Assembly: GCA_050115795.1 (NCBI GenBank)
Contig: JASFPT010000023.1
Coordinates: 1-25,287 of the forward strand
Reading direction: 5' to 3'
Source of the DNA: JAIPEL01 sp050115795
GTDB taxonomy: Bacteria; Desulfobacterota; Desulfobacteria; Desulfobacterales; CAFBRK01
DNA length: 25,287 nt
In this document: positions 1 to 8,819 of the stretch, in pieces
Layout: each line of letters opens with the position of its first letter
How positions within the stretch are numbered: position 1 is the stretch's first letter
Notes under the pieces: generated by a model
Seen by the model: only the letters and a program-made list of their open reading frames with translations
Databases searched by the model: none
Told to the model about the DNA's origin: nothing
Program-made: the position numbers and the translations under genes

Positions 1-1
1 C

Positions 2-310
2 ATCGAGAATCTGGAAGTGAAAAACGCCGCGATGAAGGTGCTCATCTCACCGGAGCAGGGATGGTCGGACTACGTGATGCGGATCATCGAGCTGGGCAAA
101 GGCGGCTTTTCCCCGCGGCACACCCACGACTGGCCCCACATCAACTTCGTGGTGGAGGGGGTCGGCACCCTTCACGTGGACGGCAAGGACCATTCGGTCC
201 GGGCCGGTTCCTATGCCTACGTGCCGGCCGGCAGCCTTCACCAGTTTCAAAACGCAGGCCAGGGCCCCTTCCGGTTCATCTGCATCGTGCCGAAGCACGG
301 GCATGTCTGA
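2..310 (+). CDS. Cupin-fold protein, 5' end cut by window edge
   Basis: This is a small single-domain cupin. Both cupin motifs are visible: motif 1 contains H-T-H followed by a Glu/Gly region (HTHDWPHINFVVEG), and motif 2 reads GSYAYVPAGSLHQFQN, a close fit to G-x5-P-x-G-x2-H-x3-N. The His residues are the usual metal ligands. The frame is open to the first base of the window (codon at position 2), so the true start probably lies outside; an internal GTG at 17 would give 97 residues. Substrate cannot be told: cupins of this size include sugar isomerases, dioxygenases and ligand-sensing proteins. A two-hairpin element starts directly after the TGA stop. Confidence 0.85.
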   Translation: MENLEVKNAAMKVLISPEQGWSDYVMRIIELGKGGFSPRHTHDWPHINFVVEGVGTLHVDGKDHSVRAGSYAYVPAGSLHQFQNAGQGPFRFICIVPKHGHV

Positions 311-354
311 ATAAAACCGCTTCCGCGATTTTATGGTTTCGCGTTCCGCGAAAA
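311..354 (+). repeat. Two-hairpin element after cupin stop codon (copy 1)
   Basis: Hairpin one has arms ATAAAACCGC (311-320) and GCGATTTTAT (325-334) with one mismatch and loop TTCC. Hairpin two has arms TTTCGCG (337-343) and CGCGAAA (347-353) with loop TTC. The 17-base core GTTTCGCGTTCCGCGAA recurs exactly, in inverse orientation, at about 24464-24480, where it also follows a hairpin at a gene end. It may act in termination or mRNA 3' protection, or be a dispersed REP-like element; there is no T-run after it. Confidence 0.7.
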
Positions 355-366
355 CGGAAAAGATCA

Positions 367-1260
367 ATGAGGGGCCGACCTGTGGTCAAACGGATATCGG
401 ATCGCGTTGCAGTCTGCGGAAACGATCACTTCCACCACTACCTGGTCGGCGGCGATCCGGCCGTTCTGATCGAATGCGGCGTTTCCGCAAGCGCCCGCGA
501 TCTGGCGTCCCAGCTTTCCGAAGCCGGGCTGCCGGCCCCCGGCAGTCTGCTGGCCATGCACGCCCACTTCGATCACGTATGCGGTATTCCCGTCCTGCGC
601 GGGCATTTCCCCGATGCCGAAGTGCTCGCCTCGCCTGCAGCCGCCCGTGTCCTGGGCAAGCCCAAGGTGGTGGCCGGCTTTTTCGAGCAGGACCGGAAGA
701 TGCAAGAAACCCTTTCCGGTGCTCCGGCCACGGACGATTTTCCGGCAGCGGCGCCGGAGCGGATCCCGGTGGACAGAACCGTAGAAGGCGGAGATCGGGT
801 CCCGCTGGGCGGCGGCCGGTTTCTGGAACTGATCGACGCGCCGGGTCACAGCCCCTGCGGTCTGGCCGCCTGGCTGGCCGAGGACCGGGTGCTTTTCGTT
901 TCCGATTCCCTCGGGTTTCAGATCTCCGACGAAGAGATCTTCCCGGTTTTTTTCCACGCCTATCGGGACTACATCGACACCATTCAGCGACTGGCCGCCT
1001 ATCCGGCGCAGGTGCTCGCATTTCCGCATGAGCGGATCTGGCGGGGGGCCCGGGCAACGGAAGTGTTCGAGCGGACCCTGCAATCGGCACGAAAACTCCG
1101 GCAGGAGATCGTCTCGGAGCTGGAAAGCGGGCGGGCGGAAGCGGAACTCAAACCGGCGCTGTTCAAGCGCTTCTATCGCGGCGATTTGCGGATCTACACG
1201 CCGGACAATATCCGGCTGTGCGTGGATCTGCTGGTGCGCCGGTCCCTTGAAGACGGTTGA
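367..1260 (+). CDS. Metallo-beta-lactamase-fold hydrolase
   Basis: The 297-residue product has the metallo-beta-lactamase metal site H65-A-H67-F-D69-H70 (H-x-H-x-D-H), followed by the downstream elements expected in the fold: a DAPGHSPCG segment with the next His ligand, a SDS-type metal-bridging Asp region and a late His (FPHE). Members are typically binuclear zinc or iron hydrolases (glyoxalase II-like, lactonases, thioesterases); the substrate is not evident. ATG 367 is chosen because a purine-rich GGAAAAG lies just upstream; GTG 382 is an alternative five codons later. No signal peptide is seen, so it is probably cytoplasmic. It may be cotranscribed with the cupin gene 56 bases upstream. 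It converges on the aminotransferase gene. Confidence 0.88.
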   Translation: MRGRPVVKRISDRVAVCGNDHFHHYLVGGDPAVLIECGVSASARDLASQLSEAGLPAPGSLLAMHAHFDHVCGIPVLRGHFPDAEVLASPAAARVLGKPKVVAGFFEQDRKMQETLSGAPATDDFPAAAPERIPVDRTVEGGDRVPLGGGRFLELIDAPGHSPCGLAAWLAEDRVLFVSDSLGFQISDEEIFPVFFHAYRDYIDTIQRLAAYPAQVLAFPHERIWRGARATEVFERTLQSARKLRQEIVSELESGRAEAELKPALFKRFYRGDLRIYTPDNIRLCVDLLVRRSLEDG

Positions 1261-1348
1261 CTGGTTGATGCGTTCATTGCGCCGCCGGCCAGACAAGCGC
1301 CCCTGTCGGAGCTCCTCCTTCCCATTTGACCAATCAATTAATCAACCG
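1254..1348. repeat. Long-range imperfect inverted repeat between convergent genes
   Basis: CGGTTGACTGGTTGAT (1254-1269) pairs with ATCAATTAATCAACCG (1333-1348) at 13 of 16 positions, with about 63 bases between the arms. The left arm spans the stop codon of the hydrolase gene. It lies between two convergent genes, so a role in bidirectional termination is possible, but there is no U-tract and the loop is large. Confidence 0.4.
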
Positions 1349-1362
1349 ATAAACCGCATGAC

Positions 1363-2445
1363 CTACAGGACCTTACCGATTACCCCCAGCGCCTGTTTCA
1401 CCAGCTCCTGGTCGGCCTGGGAGCCCATGTGTCCCATCCGGAAGACCTTGTCGGCCATCGGTCCGTAGCTGCCGCCCACCACCAGCCCCTCGGCCCGCAG
1501 ACGGGCGTCGAACTCTTTCCACGAAATGCCATCGGGGATCTCGGCCGCCGTGACGGTGGGCGACGGCACTGAACCTGCTGCCGGGAAAAGGTCGATGCCG
1601 ATTTGGGCAAGCCCTTTCCGGCACAGGTCCGCCACCGCCTCGTGCCGGGCAAAGCAGGCATCGAGCCCCTCGTTCAGTATCCCTTCGGCCCCGGTGCTCA
1701 ATGCCGCGATGCCGTGCCAGTTGGGGGTGTGGGGAAAAAATCGGTTTTCCCGGGCGTTTCGAAAGGGGGCCAGGGCATCGTAGCCGGCGTAGCCGACCTC
1801 TTCGACCATCTCCCAGGCTTCGTCGCTGACCGCCAGAAACGACAGGTCCGGAAGCGAAGAGAGGCATTTCTGGGAGCCGCCCAGACACAGGTCGATGTGC
1901 CATTCGTCGGTGAGCACCGGTGTGCCGCCGATGCTCGAAACCGCATCCACGTAGAGCAGCGGCACCTTCATGGCCTGTTTCAGATCGCCGAGACCGGCCA
2001 GGGGATTCAGGGTCCCGGAAGGGGTTTCGCAGTGAACCGCTGTGATCATCTTCGGCCGGAAGTCGGCGACGGCGGCTTCGATTTCATCCAGTTCGGAAAT
2101 CGTCCGGTCGAAGGGAAGCAAGATCTTGCGAACCTCGGCGCCGACCTGCCCGGCCATGTCCCCGATGCCGTCTCCAAAGACGCCGGTTCCGATCGACAGC
2201 ACCCGATCGCCGGGTGAAAGGCAGCTGTTCAGCGCCCCCCACAGGGCCAGCATTCCCTCCCCGGAGGCGATCACCATCGGGTTTCGGGTTGCCATGATCC
2301 GCTGCAGGTTCTTTTCGCAGCGATCGTAGAGTTCGAAAAATTCCACCTCCAGGTCTGCGGACCCGTAGTTGACCTGGTAGGCATCCAAAACGGACTGGGG
2401 AACCTTGACCGGCCCTGGAACCATCGGAATCGGATACACCTGCAT
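1363..2445 (-). CDS. Class V PLP-dependent aminotransferase (alanine/serine-glyoxylate type)
   Basis: The 360-residue product starts with MVPGPVKVP-like sequence typical of alanine-glyoxylate / serine-glyoxylate / serine-pyruvate aminotransferases. Visible PLP features are the SGEG loop near 61-64, the cofactor-binding Asp in YVDAVSSIGG (D167) and the Schiff-base Lys in GGSQKCL (K193). A cytosolic enzyme moving an amino group onto glyoxylate or pyruvate is expected; 2-aminoethylphosphonate or isocitrate-lyase-linked relatives cannot be excluded. The start at 2445 is supported by GGAGGG five bases upstream on the minus strand; a longer reading to 2562 lacks this and adds unlike sequence. It is convergent with the hydrolase gene and divergent from the SulP gene. 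Confidence 0.9.
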   Translation of the reverse strand: MQVYPIPMVPGPVKVPQSVLDAYQVNYGSADLEVEFFELYDRCEKNLQRIMATRNPMVIASGEGMLALWGALNSCLSPGDRVLSIGTGVFGDGIGDMAGQVGAEVRKILLPFDRTISELDEIEAAVADFRPKMITAVHCETPSGTLNPLAGLGDLKQAMKVPLLYVDAVSSIGGTPVLTDEWHIDLCLGGSQKCLSSLPDLSFLAVSDEAWEMVEEVGYAGYDALAPFRNARENRFFPHTPNWHGIAALSTGAEGILNEGLDACFARHEAVADLCRKGLAQIGIDLFPAAGSVPSPTVTAAEIPDGISWKEFDARLRAEGLVVGGSYGPMADKVFRMGHMGSQADQELVKQALGVIGKVL

Positions 2446-2607
2446 ATGGACCCTCCGTGGTGTTTGTCTTCTTGGCAAACCCGATGAAATACGTGCGATT
2501 CCGAAGCGTTTTTCTCCGGCAGAACAACGTGGACATTCGGGCGCCTGATGCTGACATGTCAATAGTCGATGGCGCCCGGCCTGTCAATTCTCGTCGGGGC
2601 TTTGTCC

Positions 2608-2636
2608 TTGACGGCACCGCCTGAATTTTCTACCAT
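2608..2636 (+). promoter_or_regulatory. Candidate sigma70-type promoter for the SulP operon
   Basis: TTGACG (2608-2613) and TACCAT (2631-2636) are separated by 17 bases, matching the -35 box at 5 of 6 and the -10 box at 4 of 6 positions. Transcription would start about 2643, giving a leader of about 50 bases before ATG 2696. Confidence 0.45.
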
Positions 2637-2695
2637 TTCCAGCAATCTTCGATTCGCCCACCAACACGGTACCGCCAGAGAGAGGTTCCCGGGCG

Positions 2696-4474
2696 ATGAT
2701 CAATCCGAGCCGCTCCCGCTCCCTGACACGCAGGCTTTTCCCGTTTGTCGAATGGCTCAGGGGCTACGATGCGCCGACCTTTCGCAGCGACGCCGTTGCC
2801 GGACTGACCGTGGCCGTCGTGCTCATCCCCCAGGCCATGGCCTATGCCATGCTGGCGGGGCTTCCCCCGGTCTACGGGCTGTATGCCGCTTCGGTGACCC
2901 CCTGGATCGGAGCCCTGTGGGGAAGCCTGCGACAGATGGGAACCGGCCCCATCGCCATCATGAGCCTGCTCGTGCTCACCACCTTGACCCCCATGGCCGA
3001 ACCGGGCAGCCGGCTCTACGTGGAAATGGCCATTTTGCTGGCTCACCTGGTCGGTCTGATCTACCTGGTGGTGGGCGTCTTCAAGCTGGGGCAGGTCATG
3101 GCCTTTATTTCCCACTCGGCGGTGAAAGGGTTCACCGCTGCCGCTGCCTTGATCATCACCGCCACCCAGCTCCCGCACCTGCTGGGGCTTTCGGTCGGCC
3201 GGCACGAGTACATCTTCACGATGCTGCTGGAGATCCTCCGGCGGCTGACCTCGATCCATTTTACGACCGCCGTGATCGGTGTGCTTTCCTTTGTCATTAT
3301 CTACGGCCTGAAGCGGATGAATCCGAAGATACCGGCAGGGCTCATCGCCCTGGCCCTGACCGGTTCCGCCGTCTACTTTTTCAACCTGCACGAATCCGGG
3401 GTGGTGGTGATCGGCCAGATTCCCAGCGGCCTTCCCCGGCCGAAGCTGCCCATGTTCGACATGGATGTGGGCTTTTCCCTCATCGGGCCTGCGGTGGTCA
3501 TCGCCCTGGTCAGCTTCGCCGAGACCTACTCGGTGGGCAAGGCCATCTCTTCTGAAACCAAGCAGAAGGTGGACGCAGACCAGGAATTCATCGGTCAGGG
3601 AATGGCCAACCTGATCGGATCCTTTCTCCAGTGCTATCCGGTGGCCGGTTCTTTCTCCCGGACGGCCATCAATTTTTCGGCCGGTGCCAAGACCGGGATT
3701 TCCAGCGTCGTTTCCAGCATCATCGTCGTGGTGGCCCTGCTGTTTTTAACCCCGCTGCTCACCTTCATCCCGCGGGCGGCCCTGGCCGCGCTGGTCATCA
3801 GTGCGGTGCTGCTCCTGTTTCATCCCAAAGAAGTGCTGTCGCTATGGAAGATGAACCGCCACGACGGGATCGTGGCGATCACGGTCTTTGTCCTGGCCCT
3901 GGTGTCAGCGCCCGATTACGCGCTGTTGATCGGTGTGATGATTTCCTTGATCTTTTTCCTGTGGAAAACGATGCACCCCCGGATCGTTCGCATCACCAAA
4001 GACCCCGAATACAACATGTTCGTCAATGCCGACCTGGCCGACAAGCCCAGCTGCCCCCAGATTCTCCACCTCCGCCTGGACAATGTCATGTATTTTGCCA
4101 ACGCCGAGTACACGGCAGAGCACATCATGTATCGGGTCAACCGGGTCGGCACGCCCCTGCGCTTTTTGCTGCTCGATTTGCAGGCCGTCGGCTTTATCGA
4201 CATCACCGGCATCGACGAACTGCGGTCGCTCAACGAGGAGCTTCGCCGGCGAAACATCCGGCTGGGCATGATGGCGGTGCACCGCCCGGTGATGGAGTCC
4301 TTCACCAGAAGCGGATTTGTCAACGAGATCGACAGCGAGTGCATGATCGACAGCTCCTGCTTGATGGAGCACAAGGGAGAGGCGATCACGCGGCTGTTTT
4401 CAGGGCTTGACCACGATTATTGCCGGAACGTGTGCCCCCTTGCCCTGTTTCACGAGTGCAGCACGATAAAGTAA
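2696..4474 (+). CDS. SulP-family anion permease with C-terminal STAS domain
   Basis: The 592-residue inner-membrane protein has the SulP N-terminal signature (GLTVAVVLIPQAMAYAMLAGLPPVYGLYA), about a dozen hydrophobic segments to near residue 430, and a C-terminal STAS domain (about 445-565) with the anti-sigma-antagonist-like loop FIDITGIDEL. SulP proteins carry sulfate, bicarbonate or other anions; sulfate uptake would suit a sulfate reducer, but the substrate is inferred. Length and layout match full-length bacterial SulP proteins. It ends 12 bases before the DUF4384 gene, so the two are almost certainly cotranscribed. The tail past the STAS domain has several Cys residues (SCLM, CRNVCPLALFHECS), an unusual feature. 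Confidence 0.93.
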   Translation: MINPSRSRSLTRRLFPFVEWLRGYDAPTFRSDAVAGLTVAVVLIPQAMAYAMLAGLPPVYGLYAASVTPWIGALWGSLRQMGTGPIAIMSLLVLTTLTPMAEPGSRLYVEMAILLAHLVGLIYLVVGVFKLGQVMAFISHSAVKGFTAAAALIITATQLPHLLGLSVGRHEYIFTMLLEILRRLTSIHFTTAVIGVLSFVIIYGLKRMNPKIPAGLIALALTGSAVYFFNLHESGVVVIGQIPSGLPRPKLPMFDMDVGFSLIGPAVVIALVSFAETYSVGKAISSETKQKVDADQEFIGQGMANLIGSFLQCYPVAGSFSRTAINFSAGAKTGISSVVSSIIVVVALLFLTPLLTFIPRAALAALVISAVLLLFHPKEVLSLWKMNRHDGIVAITVFVLALVSAPDYALLIGVMISLIFFLWKTMHPRIVRITKDPEYNMFVNADLADKPSCPQILHLRLDNVMYFANAEYTAEHIMYRVNRVGTPLRFLLLDLQAVGFIDITGIDELRSLNEELRRRNIRLGMMAVHRPVMESFTRSGFVNEIDSECMIDSSCLMEHKGEAITRLFSGLDHDYCRNVCPLALFHECSTIK

Positions 4475-4486
4475 AAGGAGGAAAAC

Positions 4487-5182
4487 ATGGTAAAGGCCGC
4501 TGCGACCGGGGTCGCCTTTTTGATGTTGTCGGTCCTTGTCTTTGCTGCCGCCGTTGCCGATGCGGACTCGCCAAAAACGGTGATGCTTCGCTGGGCCTTT
4601 GTGGCCATTACCGGAGAAAACGGCGGCGAGCAGGTGTCGCCCATCGTTCGAGACACGGCGCTGAAAACCGGGGACCGGTTCAAGATCCTGGTGGAACCCG
4701 AGGACGGCACCTTCATCTACCTGATCTACCGCAGCAGCCAGAACGAGCTTCATTTGCTATACCCGCAGCGGCCCGGGGCATACGACGAGCCCCGGGCCCC
4801 GGGCGGCTCCTTCACGCTGCCTCCCGGCGGCCAGTGGTTTCAGCTCGACGCAAACCCGGGGGAGGAGATCTTCAGCCTGATCGCCTCGGATCGCCGGCTG
4901 ACTGACCTGGAGGCGCTTCTGGTTCGGTACGAGGCCGCCGCCGCAGGCCCGGAGAAAAACGAAACGGCCGACCGCATCGATGACGAGATCCGTCGGCTTC
5001 GTTGGGAACACCGCGGATTCAAGTCCACGGCAGAGCGCCCCGCGACCGTGATGGGTCAGCTCCGCGGGGTCCAAAAACCGCCGAAAATCGATCCTGCCGC
5101 ACTTGACATCGCCGACTACGCCGTCGATATCGAGTCGCAGGGCTTCTACAGCAGGACCTTTACCATTGACCACCGCCGCTAG
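4487..5182 (+). CDS. Exported DUF4384-domain protein
   Basis: The 231-residue product has a signal peptide (hydrophobic stretch about 8-22, Ala-rich cleavage region near 26) and a DUF4384 domain (about 55-140): a G-D-x-F-x-I-x-V-E-P start, a FIYLIYRS strand and LLYPQRPGAYDEP. DUF4384 is a beta-rich domain often found in or near bacterial caspase-like and cyclase proteins; its biochemical role is unknown. The C-terminal half is charged and of no recognised family. Start ATG 4487 has a near-perfect AGGAGG five bases upstream. The gene overlaps the preferred start of the cyclase gene by 17 bases, suggesting translational coupling and a joint periplasmic sensing role. Confidence 0.85.
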   Translation: MVKAAATGVAFLMLSVLVFAAAVADADSPKTVMLRWAFVAITGENGGEQVSPIVRDTALKTGDRFKILVEPEDGTFIYLIYRSSQNELHLLYPQRPGAYDEPRAPGGSFTLPPGGQWFQLDANPGEEIFSLIASDRRLTDLEALLVRYEAAAAGPEKNETADRIDDEIRRLRWEHRGFKSTAERPATVMGQLRGVQKPPKIDPAALDIADYAVDIESQGFYSRTFTIDHRR

Positions 5183-7481
5183 ACGCAGACGGCCCGCAGC
5201 CGCCGCACTGGTCGGTCTCGCCTTCGTCGCGGCCCTGACCGGGTTTCACCTGCTGCCCGGCATTTTCGAGATATGGAATCTGCGGGTCGTGGATCAGCTC
5301 TATGAACTGCGAAACCGCAGGCTTGCCCCTGCTGCGTTGCCGAAGTCGAAGGTCGTCCACCTCGATCTGACCAATTCCAGCGTGGCCGCCTTCGGCACTC
5401 GCTACCTGAACCGCGCCCATTTTGCCCGCGTGATCGAAAACCTTCATCAGATGAAGGTGGACGCCCAGTTGTGGGATTTCATCTTCGCCCAGCCGCGGGA
5501 TCCCGCCCGGGACCAGGCCATGATCGAGGCCACGCAAAGGGCCGGCAACGTCTTTTTCGGCGCCGCCTTCCGTCTCTCTGAAGAACCGGTCGCCGCGCCG
5601 GTCGAAGAAAGTGGATGGGCGCTGACGGTGGACGGAGACCCCTCCCGGATATGGAGCGGCACCGATCCGCTGCTGACGTTTCGACGACTGGCCGACGCCG
5701 CCCGGGGTCTGGGGTCGATCAGCATCCGGTTCGACCGGGACGGGGTCCTGCGCCGAATTCCGCTGCTGGTGAGGCGCGGCGAGCGTTTCTTTCCGAGCCT
5801 GCCCCTGGCGGTGGCCTGTGACCAGCTTCAGGTCAAGCCCCGCCAGATTCTGGTCCGCCCGGGCGATGCCGTCTACCTCAAAGACGCCCACCTGGCCGAC
5901 GGGTCCCGGCAAACCTTGCGCCTGCCCATCGACGACCGGGGCAACTTCCTGGTCAACTTCATCGGCGGCTGGGAGCGCTTCGACCACTACAACCTGGCCG
6001 ACGTGTTTGCCGCTTCCGACGACCGATTCGAAATGGAGATGTGGGCCAAAGAGCTGGAGGGGAAAATCGTCGTGGTCTCCGACGTGTCGACCGGTGCCTC
6101 GGACATCGGGCCGGTCCCCGGTGATCCGGCCTTTCCCCTGAGCGGCGTCCATGCCCAGGTGATCGACAGCATCCTGCGCGGGTCCTTTTTGGAGGAGCTC
6201 AAGGGGCCCGCGTCGTTTTTGGTGGATCTGGCAGTGCTCCTGGTGGTGATGGCCCTGGCCCTTTTCGCTCCTTCGGTCGCGTTCAGCCTCGGGATGGCCG
6301 CGGTCGGCGCCGCCTATGTCGCTATTGCCGCAGGCGTCTTTCTCCAGGCCGGTCTGATTCTCAATGTGATTCGACCGAGCCTGTTCGTGTTGCTGGCTTC
6401 AGTGGTGATCCTGGTGTTCCGGTATGTCAACGAGGAGCGGGAAAAACTGGAGGGACTCCGGCAGCGGGATCTGATTCGCGCCACTTTCGGCCGATATCTG
6501 AGCAACGAGGTGGTCGAAGAGATCCTGGACGCACCGGAGGGGCTCCAGGTTGAGGGGGAACTTCGGGAGGTCACGTTTCTCGTGTCGGACCTGCGGGGAT
6601 TTACGGCCCTTTCCGGTGAACTTTCCCCCCAGAGGGTGATCGAAATCCTGAACCGATACCTGGCGGTAATGGTCGACATCGTCTCCCGGTTCGGGGGAAC
6701 CGTCAGCGAGCTGCAGGGAGACGGGCTGCTGGTCTATTTCGGTGCGCCCATTTTGCGCGGACAGGAGGCCGAACGGGCCGTGGCCTGCGCCCTGAGCATG
6801 CAAAACGCCCTGGCGGAGATCAACCGGGAGCAGCGCCAGGGCCACCTGCCCGAGCTGAGCATGGGCATCGGCATCGAGACCGGGCAGGTGGTGGTCGGCA
6901 GCATCGGCTCGGAGGCCAGGGCCAAGTACACGGCGGTGGGAAGTCCGGTGAACACGGCCTTTCGCATCGAATCGATCACCGTCGGGGGGCAGGTCCTGAT
7001 CGGCGAAAGCACCCGTTCAAAGGTGGCCGGCGTCGTTTCGGTGCGCAGGCAGATGGACGTGGAATTGAAGGGGATCGCCGACCCATTGCGCCTCTATGAG
7101 GTGGTGGGCATCGGGGGCAGCTGGAAGGTGGATCTTGCCCCGGCCGAGCCCGATCCGCTGCAGCAGCTCCAGCGACCGGTGACGGTCCGGGTGCAGGGGC
7201 TGGACGCAAAGGAGGTCTCCGGGGCGCCGTTGGAGGCCGTCATCGTGGCGACGGGTCGCCGGTGTCTCGAAGTGGTCCTGTCGGAAAAAATCCCGGTCAA
7301 CGGAAGCCTGCGGATCCGCCTGGCGGAATCAGGGGGGGACATTTCAGACGCCTATGCCACTGTCTCGTCGGTTGCTGCGGATCAACATCGGCCGGACCGA
7401 TTCAGGGTTCTTCTCCGAATCACCTGGATTCCGGAAAAGACCCGCCGATTTCTCGATCGCGCCTGCGGTATGACCGCCTGA
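5166..7481 (+). CDS. CHASE2-domain class III nucleotide cyclase
   Basis: The 771-residue protein has a basic N-terminus, a first membrane segment (about 11-30), a large extracytoplasmic CHASE2 region (about 40-345), three membrane segments (about 352-420), a class III cyclase catalytic domain (about 465-645) and a 110-residue C-terminal beta-rich domain, perhaps PilZ-like but without the c-di-GMP motifs. Metal-binding D475 (SDLRGFT) and D519 (GDG) and transition-state N596 and R600 are present, so activity is expected. The purine-selecting positions read E515 and T589; Lys is usual in adenylate cyclases at the first, so cAMP or cGMP is open. Start TTG 5166 is chosen because it puts basic residues before the first membrane helix and overlaps the upstream gene by 17 bases; TTG 5103 is an alternative. 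Confidence 0.88.
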   Translation: MTTAARRRRPAAAALVGLAFVAALTGFHLLPGIFEIWNLRVVDQLYELRNRRLAPAALPKSKVVHLDLTNSSVAAFGTRYLNRAHFARVIENLHQMKVDAQLWDFIFAQPRDPARDQAMIEATQRAGNVFFGAAFRLSEEPVAAPVEESGWALTVDGDPSRIWSGTDPLLTFRRLADAARGLGSISIRFDRDGVLRRIPLLVRRGERFFPSLPLAVACDQLQVKPRQILVRPGDAVYLKDAHLADGSRQTLRLPIDDRGNFLVNFIGGWERFDHYNLADVFAASDDRFEMEMWAKELEGKIVVVSDVSTGASDIGPVPGDPAFPLSGVHAQVIDSILRGSFLEELKGPASFLVDLAVLLVVMALALFAPSVAFSLGMAAVGAAYVAIAAGVFLQAGLILNVIRPSLFVLLASVVILVFRYVNEEREKLEGLRQRDLIRATFGRYLSNEVVEEILDAPEGLQVEGELREVTFLVSDLRGFTALSGELSPQRVIEILNRYLAVMVDIVSRFGGTVSELQGDGLLVYFGAPILRGQEAERAVACALSMQNALAEINREQRQGHLPELSMGIGIETGQVVVGSIGSEARAKYTAVGSPVNTAFRIESITVGGQVLIGESTRSKVAGVVSVRRQMDVELKGIADPLRLYEVVGIGGSWKVDLAPAEPDPLQQLQRPVTVRVQGLDAKEVSGAPLEAVIVATGRRCLEVVLSEKIPVNGSLRIRLAESGGDISDAYATVSSVAADQHRPDRFRVLLRITWIPEKTRRFLDRACGMTA

Positions 7482-7700
7482 TATCGCCTAGGGTAGCTGA
7501 TCAAGCCATGCCCCACCGCTGAGCCACTATCGATTCGTTCCGGTTGAAAGAATTTTCACACCGCACCGAATTTCTTTTCGCTTTTGCCCGGGGCGCAGGT
7601 GGCGGTGAGACCTGCCTCATCAGCGCCAGGGTAAGGGTATGCTCTTTATCCGGTGGCGATTTGCAAATGGCGCGACCATCGTCGAGTCGCGGCAGCGAAT

Positions 7701-8819
7701 TTATCCGAGATGTTCAAGGAGGATCTGAAGCATCCGCCGAAGCGGCTCTGCCGCCCCCCACAGGAGCTGGTCCCCCACGGTGAATGCGGTGACAAACCCC
7801 GGGCCGGTGTTCAGCTTCCGGAGCCTTCCCACCGGCACGGCCAGGGTGCCGGACACGGCCGCCGGCGAAAGCCGGGCCAGGGTGGCCTCCTTGGTGTTTT
7901 CCACCAATTCGACCCAATCGTTGTGGCCGGCGATGATCGCTTCGATCTCCGCCAAGGGAAGGTCCTGCTTCAGCTTGATCGTAAAAGCCTGGCTGTGGCA
8001 GCGCATCGACCCGATCCGCACGCACTGACCGTCGATGGGGATCGGGCTCACCTGGCGTCCCATAATTTTGTTGGTCTCGGCAAACCCCTTCCATTCCTCC
8101 TTGGTCTGGCCGCTTTCCATGGCCTTGTCGATCCAGGGGATCAGACTGGCCGCCAGGGGGGCCCCGAAGCAGGTGGTGGGGATTTCGGAGGAGCGCAGAT
8201 ATTCGGTCACGTTCCGGTCGAGGGTCAGGATCGCCGAGGCCGGGTCTGCGAGGATGGCTTCCGCGCCATCGCCGATGCCCTTCATCTGCGCCACCAACTC
8301 GCGCATGTTGTTGGCGCCGGCCCCGGACGCCGCCTGGTAGGTCATGGAAGTCAGCCACTCGACCAGGTCTCTTTCAAAGAGCCCGCCCAGGGCCATCAGC
8401 ATCAGGGACACCGTGCAGTTTCCGCCGATATAGTCTTTTATGCCGCCTGCCAGGGCCCGGTCGATGATTTTCCGGTTGACCGGGTCCAGGACGATGACGC
8501 TTTCTTTTTCCATCCGAAGGGTGGAGGCCGCGTCGATCCAGTAGCCCTTCCAGCCCCGTCTGCGAAGTTCGGGATGGGTGCCGGCGGTGTAGCCGCCCCC
8601 CTGGCAGGAGACGATAATGTCCATCTGCGCCAACCGGTCCAGGTCGCTGGCGTCCTCCACCGGCGGCGCGTCGAGGCCCACATCGGGTCCTGGGGCCCCG
8701 ACCTGGGAGGTGGAAAAAAACCGCGGTGCAAAGCCGGAAAAATCGCCCTCGGCGACCATGCGCTCCATGAGCACCGAACCGACCATCCCCCGCCATCCGA
8801 CAAATCCGACGTTGATCAT
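7701..8819 (-). CDS. asd: Aspartate-semialdehyde dehydrogenase
   Basis: The enzyme reduces aspartyl phosphate to aspartate semialdehyde with NADPH, the branch point to lysine/diaminopimelate, threonine and methionine. The 372-residue product begins MINVGFVGWRGMVGS, the NADP-binding G-x-x-G loop, and has catalytic C135 in GGNCTVSLMLMALGGL, with YQAASGAGA and later active-site His (MRCHSQAF). Length and motifs match the enterobacterial-type Asd rather than the shorter Gram-positive type. ATG 8819 has AGGAG ten bases upstream on the minus strand; the reading 15 codons longer adds unrelated sequence. It is a cytosolic housekeeping enzyme. The 219 bases between it and the cyclase gene hold no recognisable gene. 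Confidence 0.96.
   Translation of the reverse strand: MINVGFVGWRGMVGSVLMERMVAEGDFSGFAPRFFSTSQVGAPGPDVGLDAPPVEDASDLDRLAQMDIIVSCQGGGYTAGTHPELRRRGWKGYWIDAASTLRMEKESVIVLDPVNRKIIDRALAGGIKDYIGGNCTVSLMLMALGGLFERDLVEWLTSMTYQAASGAGANNMRELVAQMKGIGDGAEAILADPASAILTLDRNVTEYLRSSEIPTTCFGAPLAASLIPWIDKAMESGQTKEEWKGFAETNKIMGRQVSPIPIDGQCVRIGSMRCHSQAFTIKLKQDLPLAEIEAIIAGHNDWVELVENTKEATLARLSPAAVSGTLAVPVGRLRKLNTGPGFVTAFTVGDQLLWGAAEPLRRMLQILLEHLG

Noticed and set aside
2552..2561. TGACATGTCA palindrome as an operator, with TTGACA on the minus strand as promoter of the aminotransferase
   Set aside because: The palindrome is only 10 bp and no acceptable -10 box follows at 16-18 bases.
7482..7700. RNA gene between the cyclase and asd
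   Set aside because: Only a short GCAGGT/ACCTGC stem and a small ATTTGCAAAT palindrome are seen; no tRNA or known ncRNA pattern fits.
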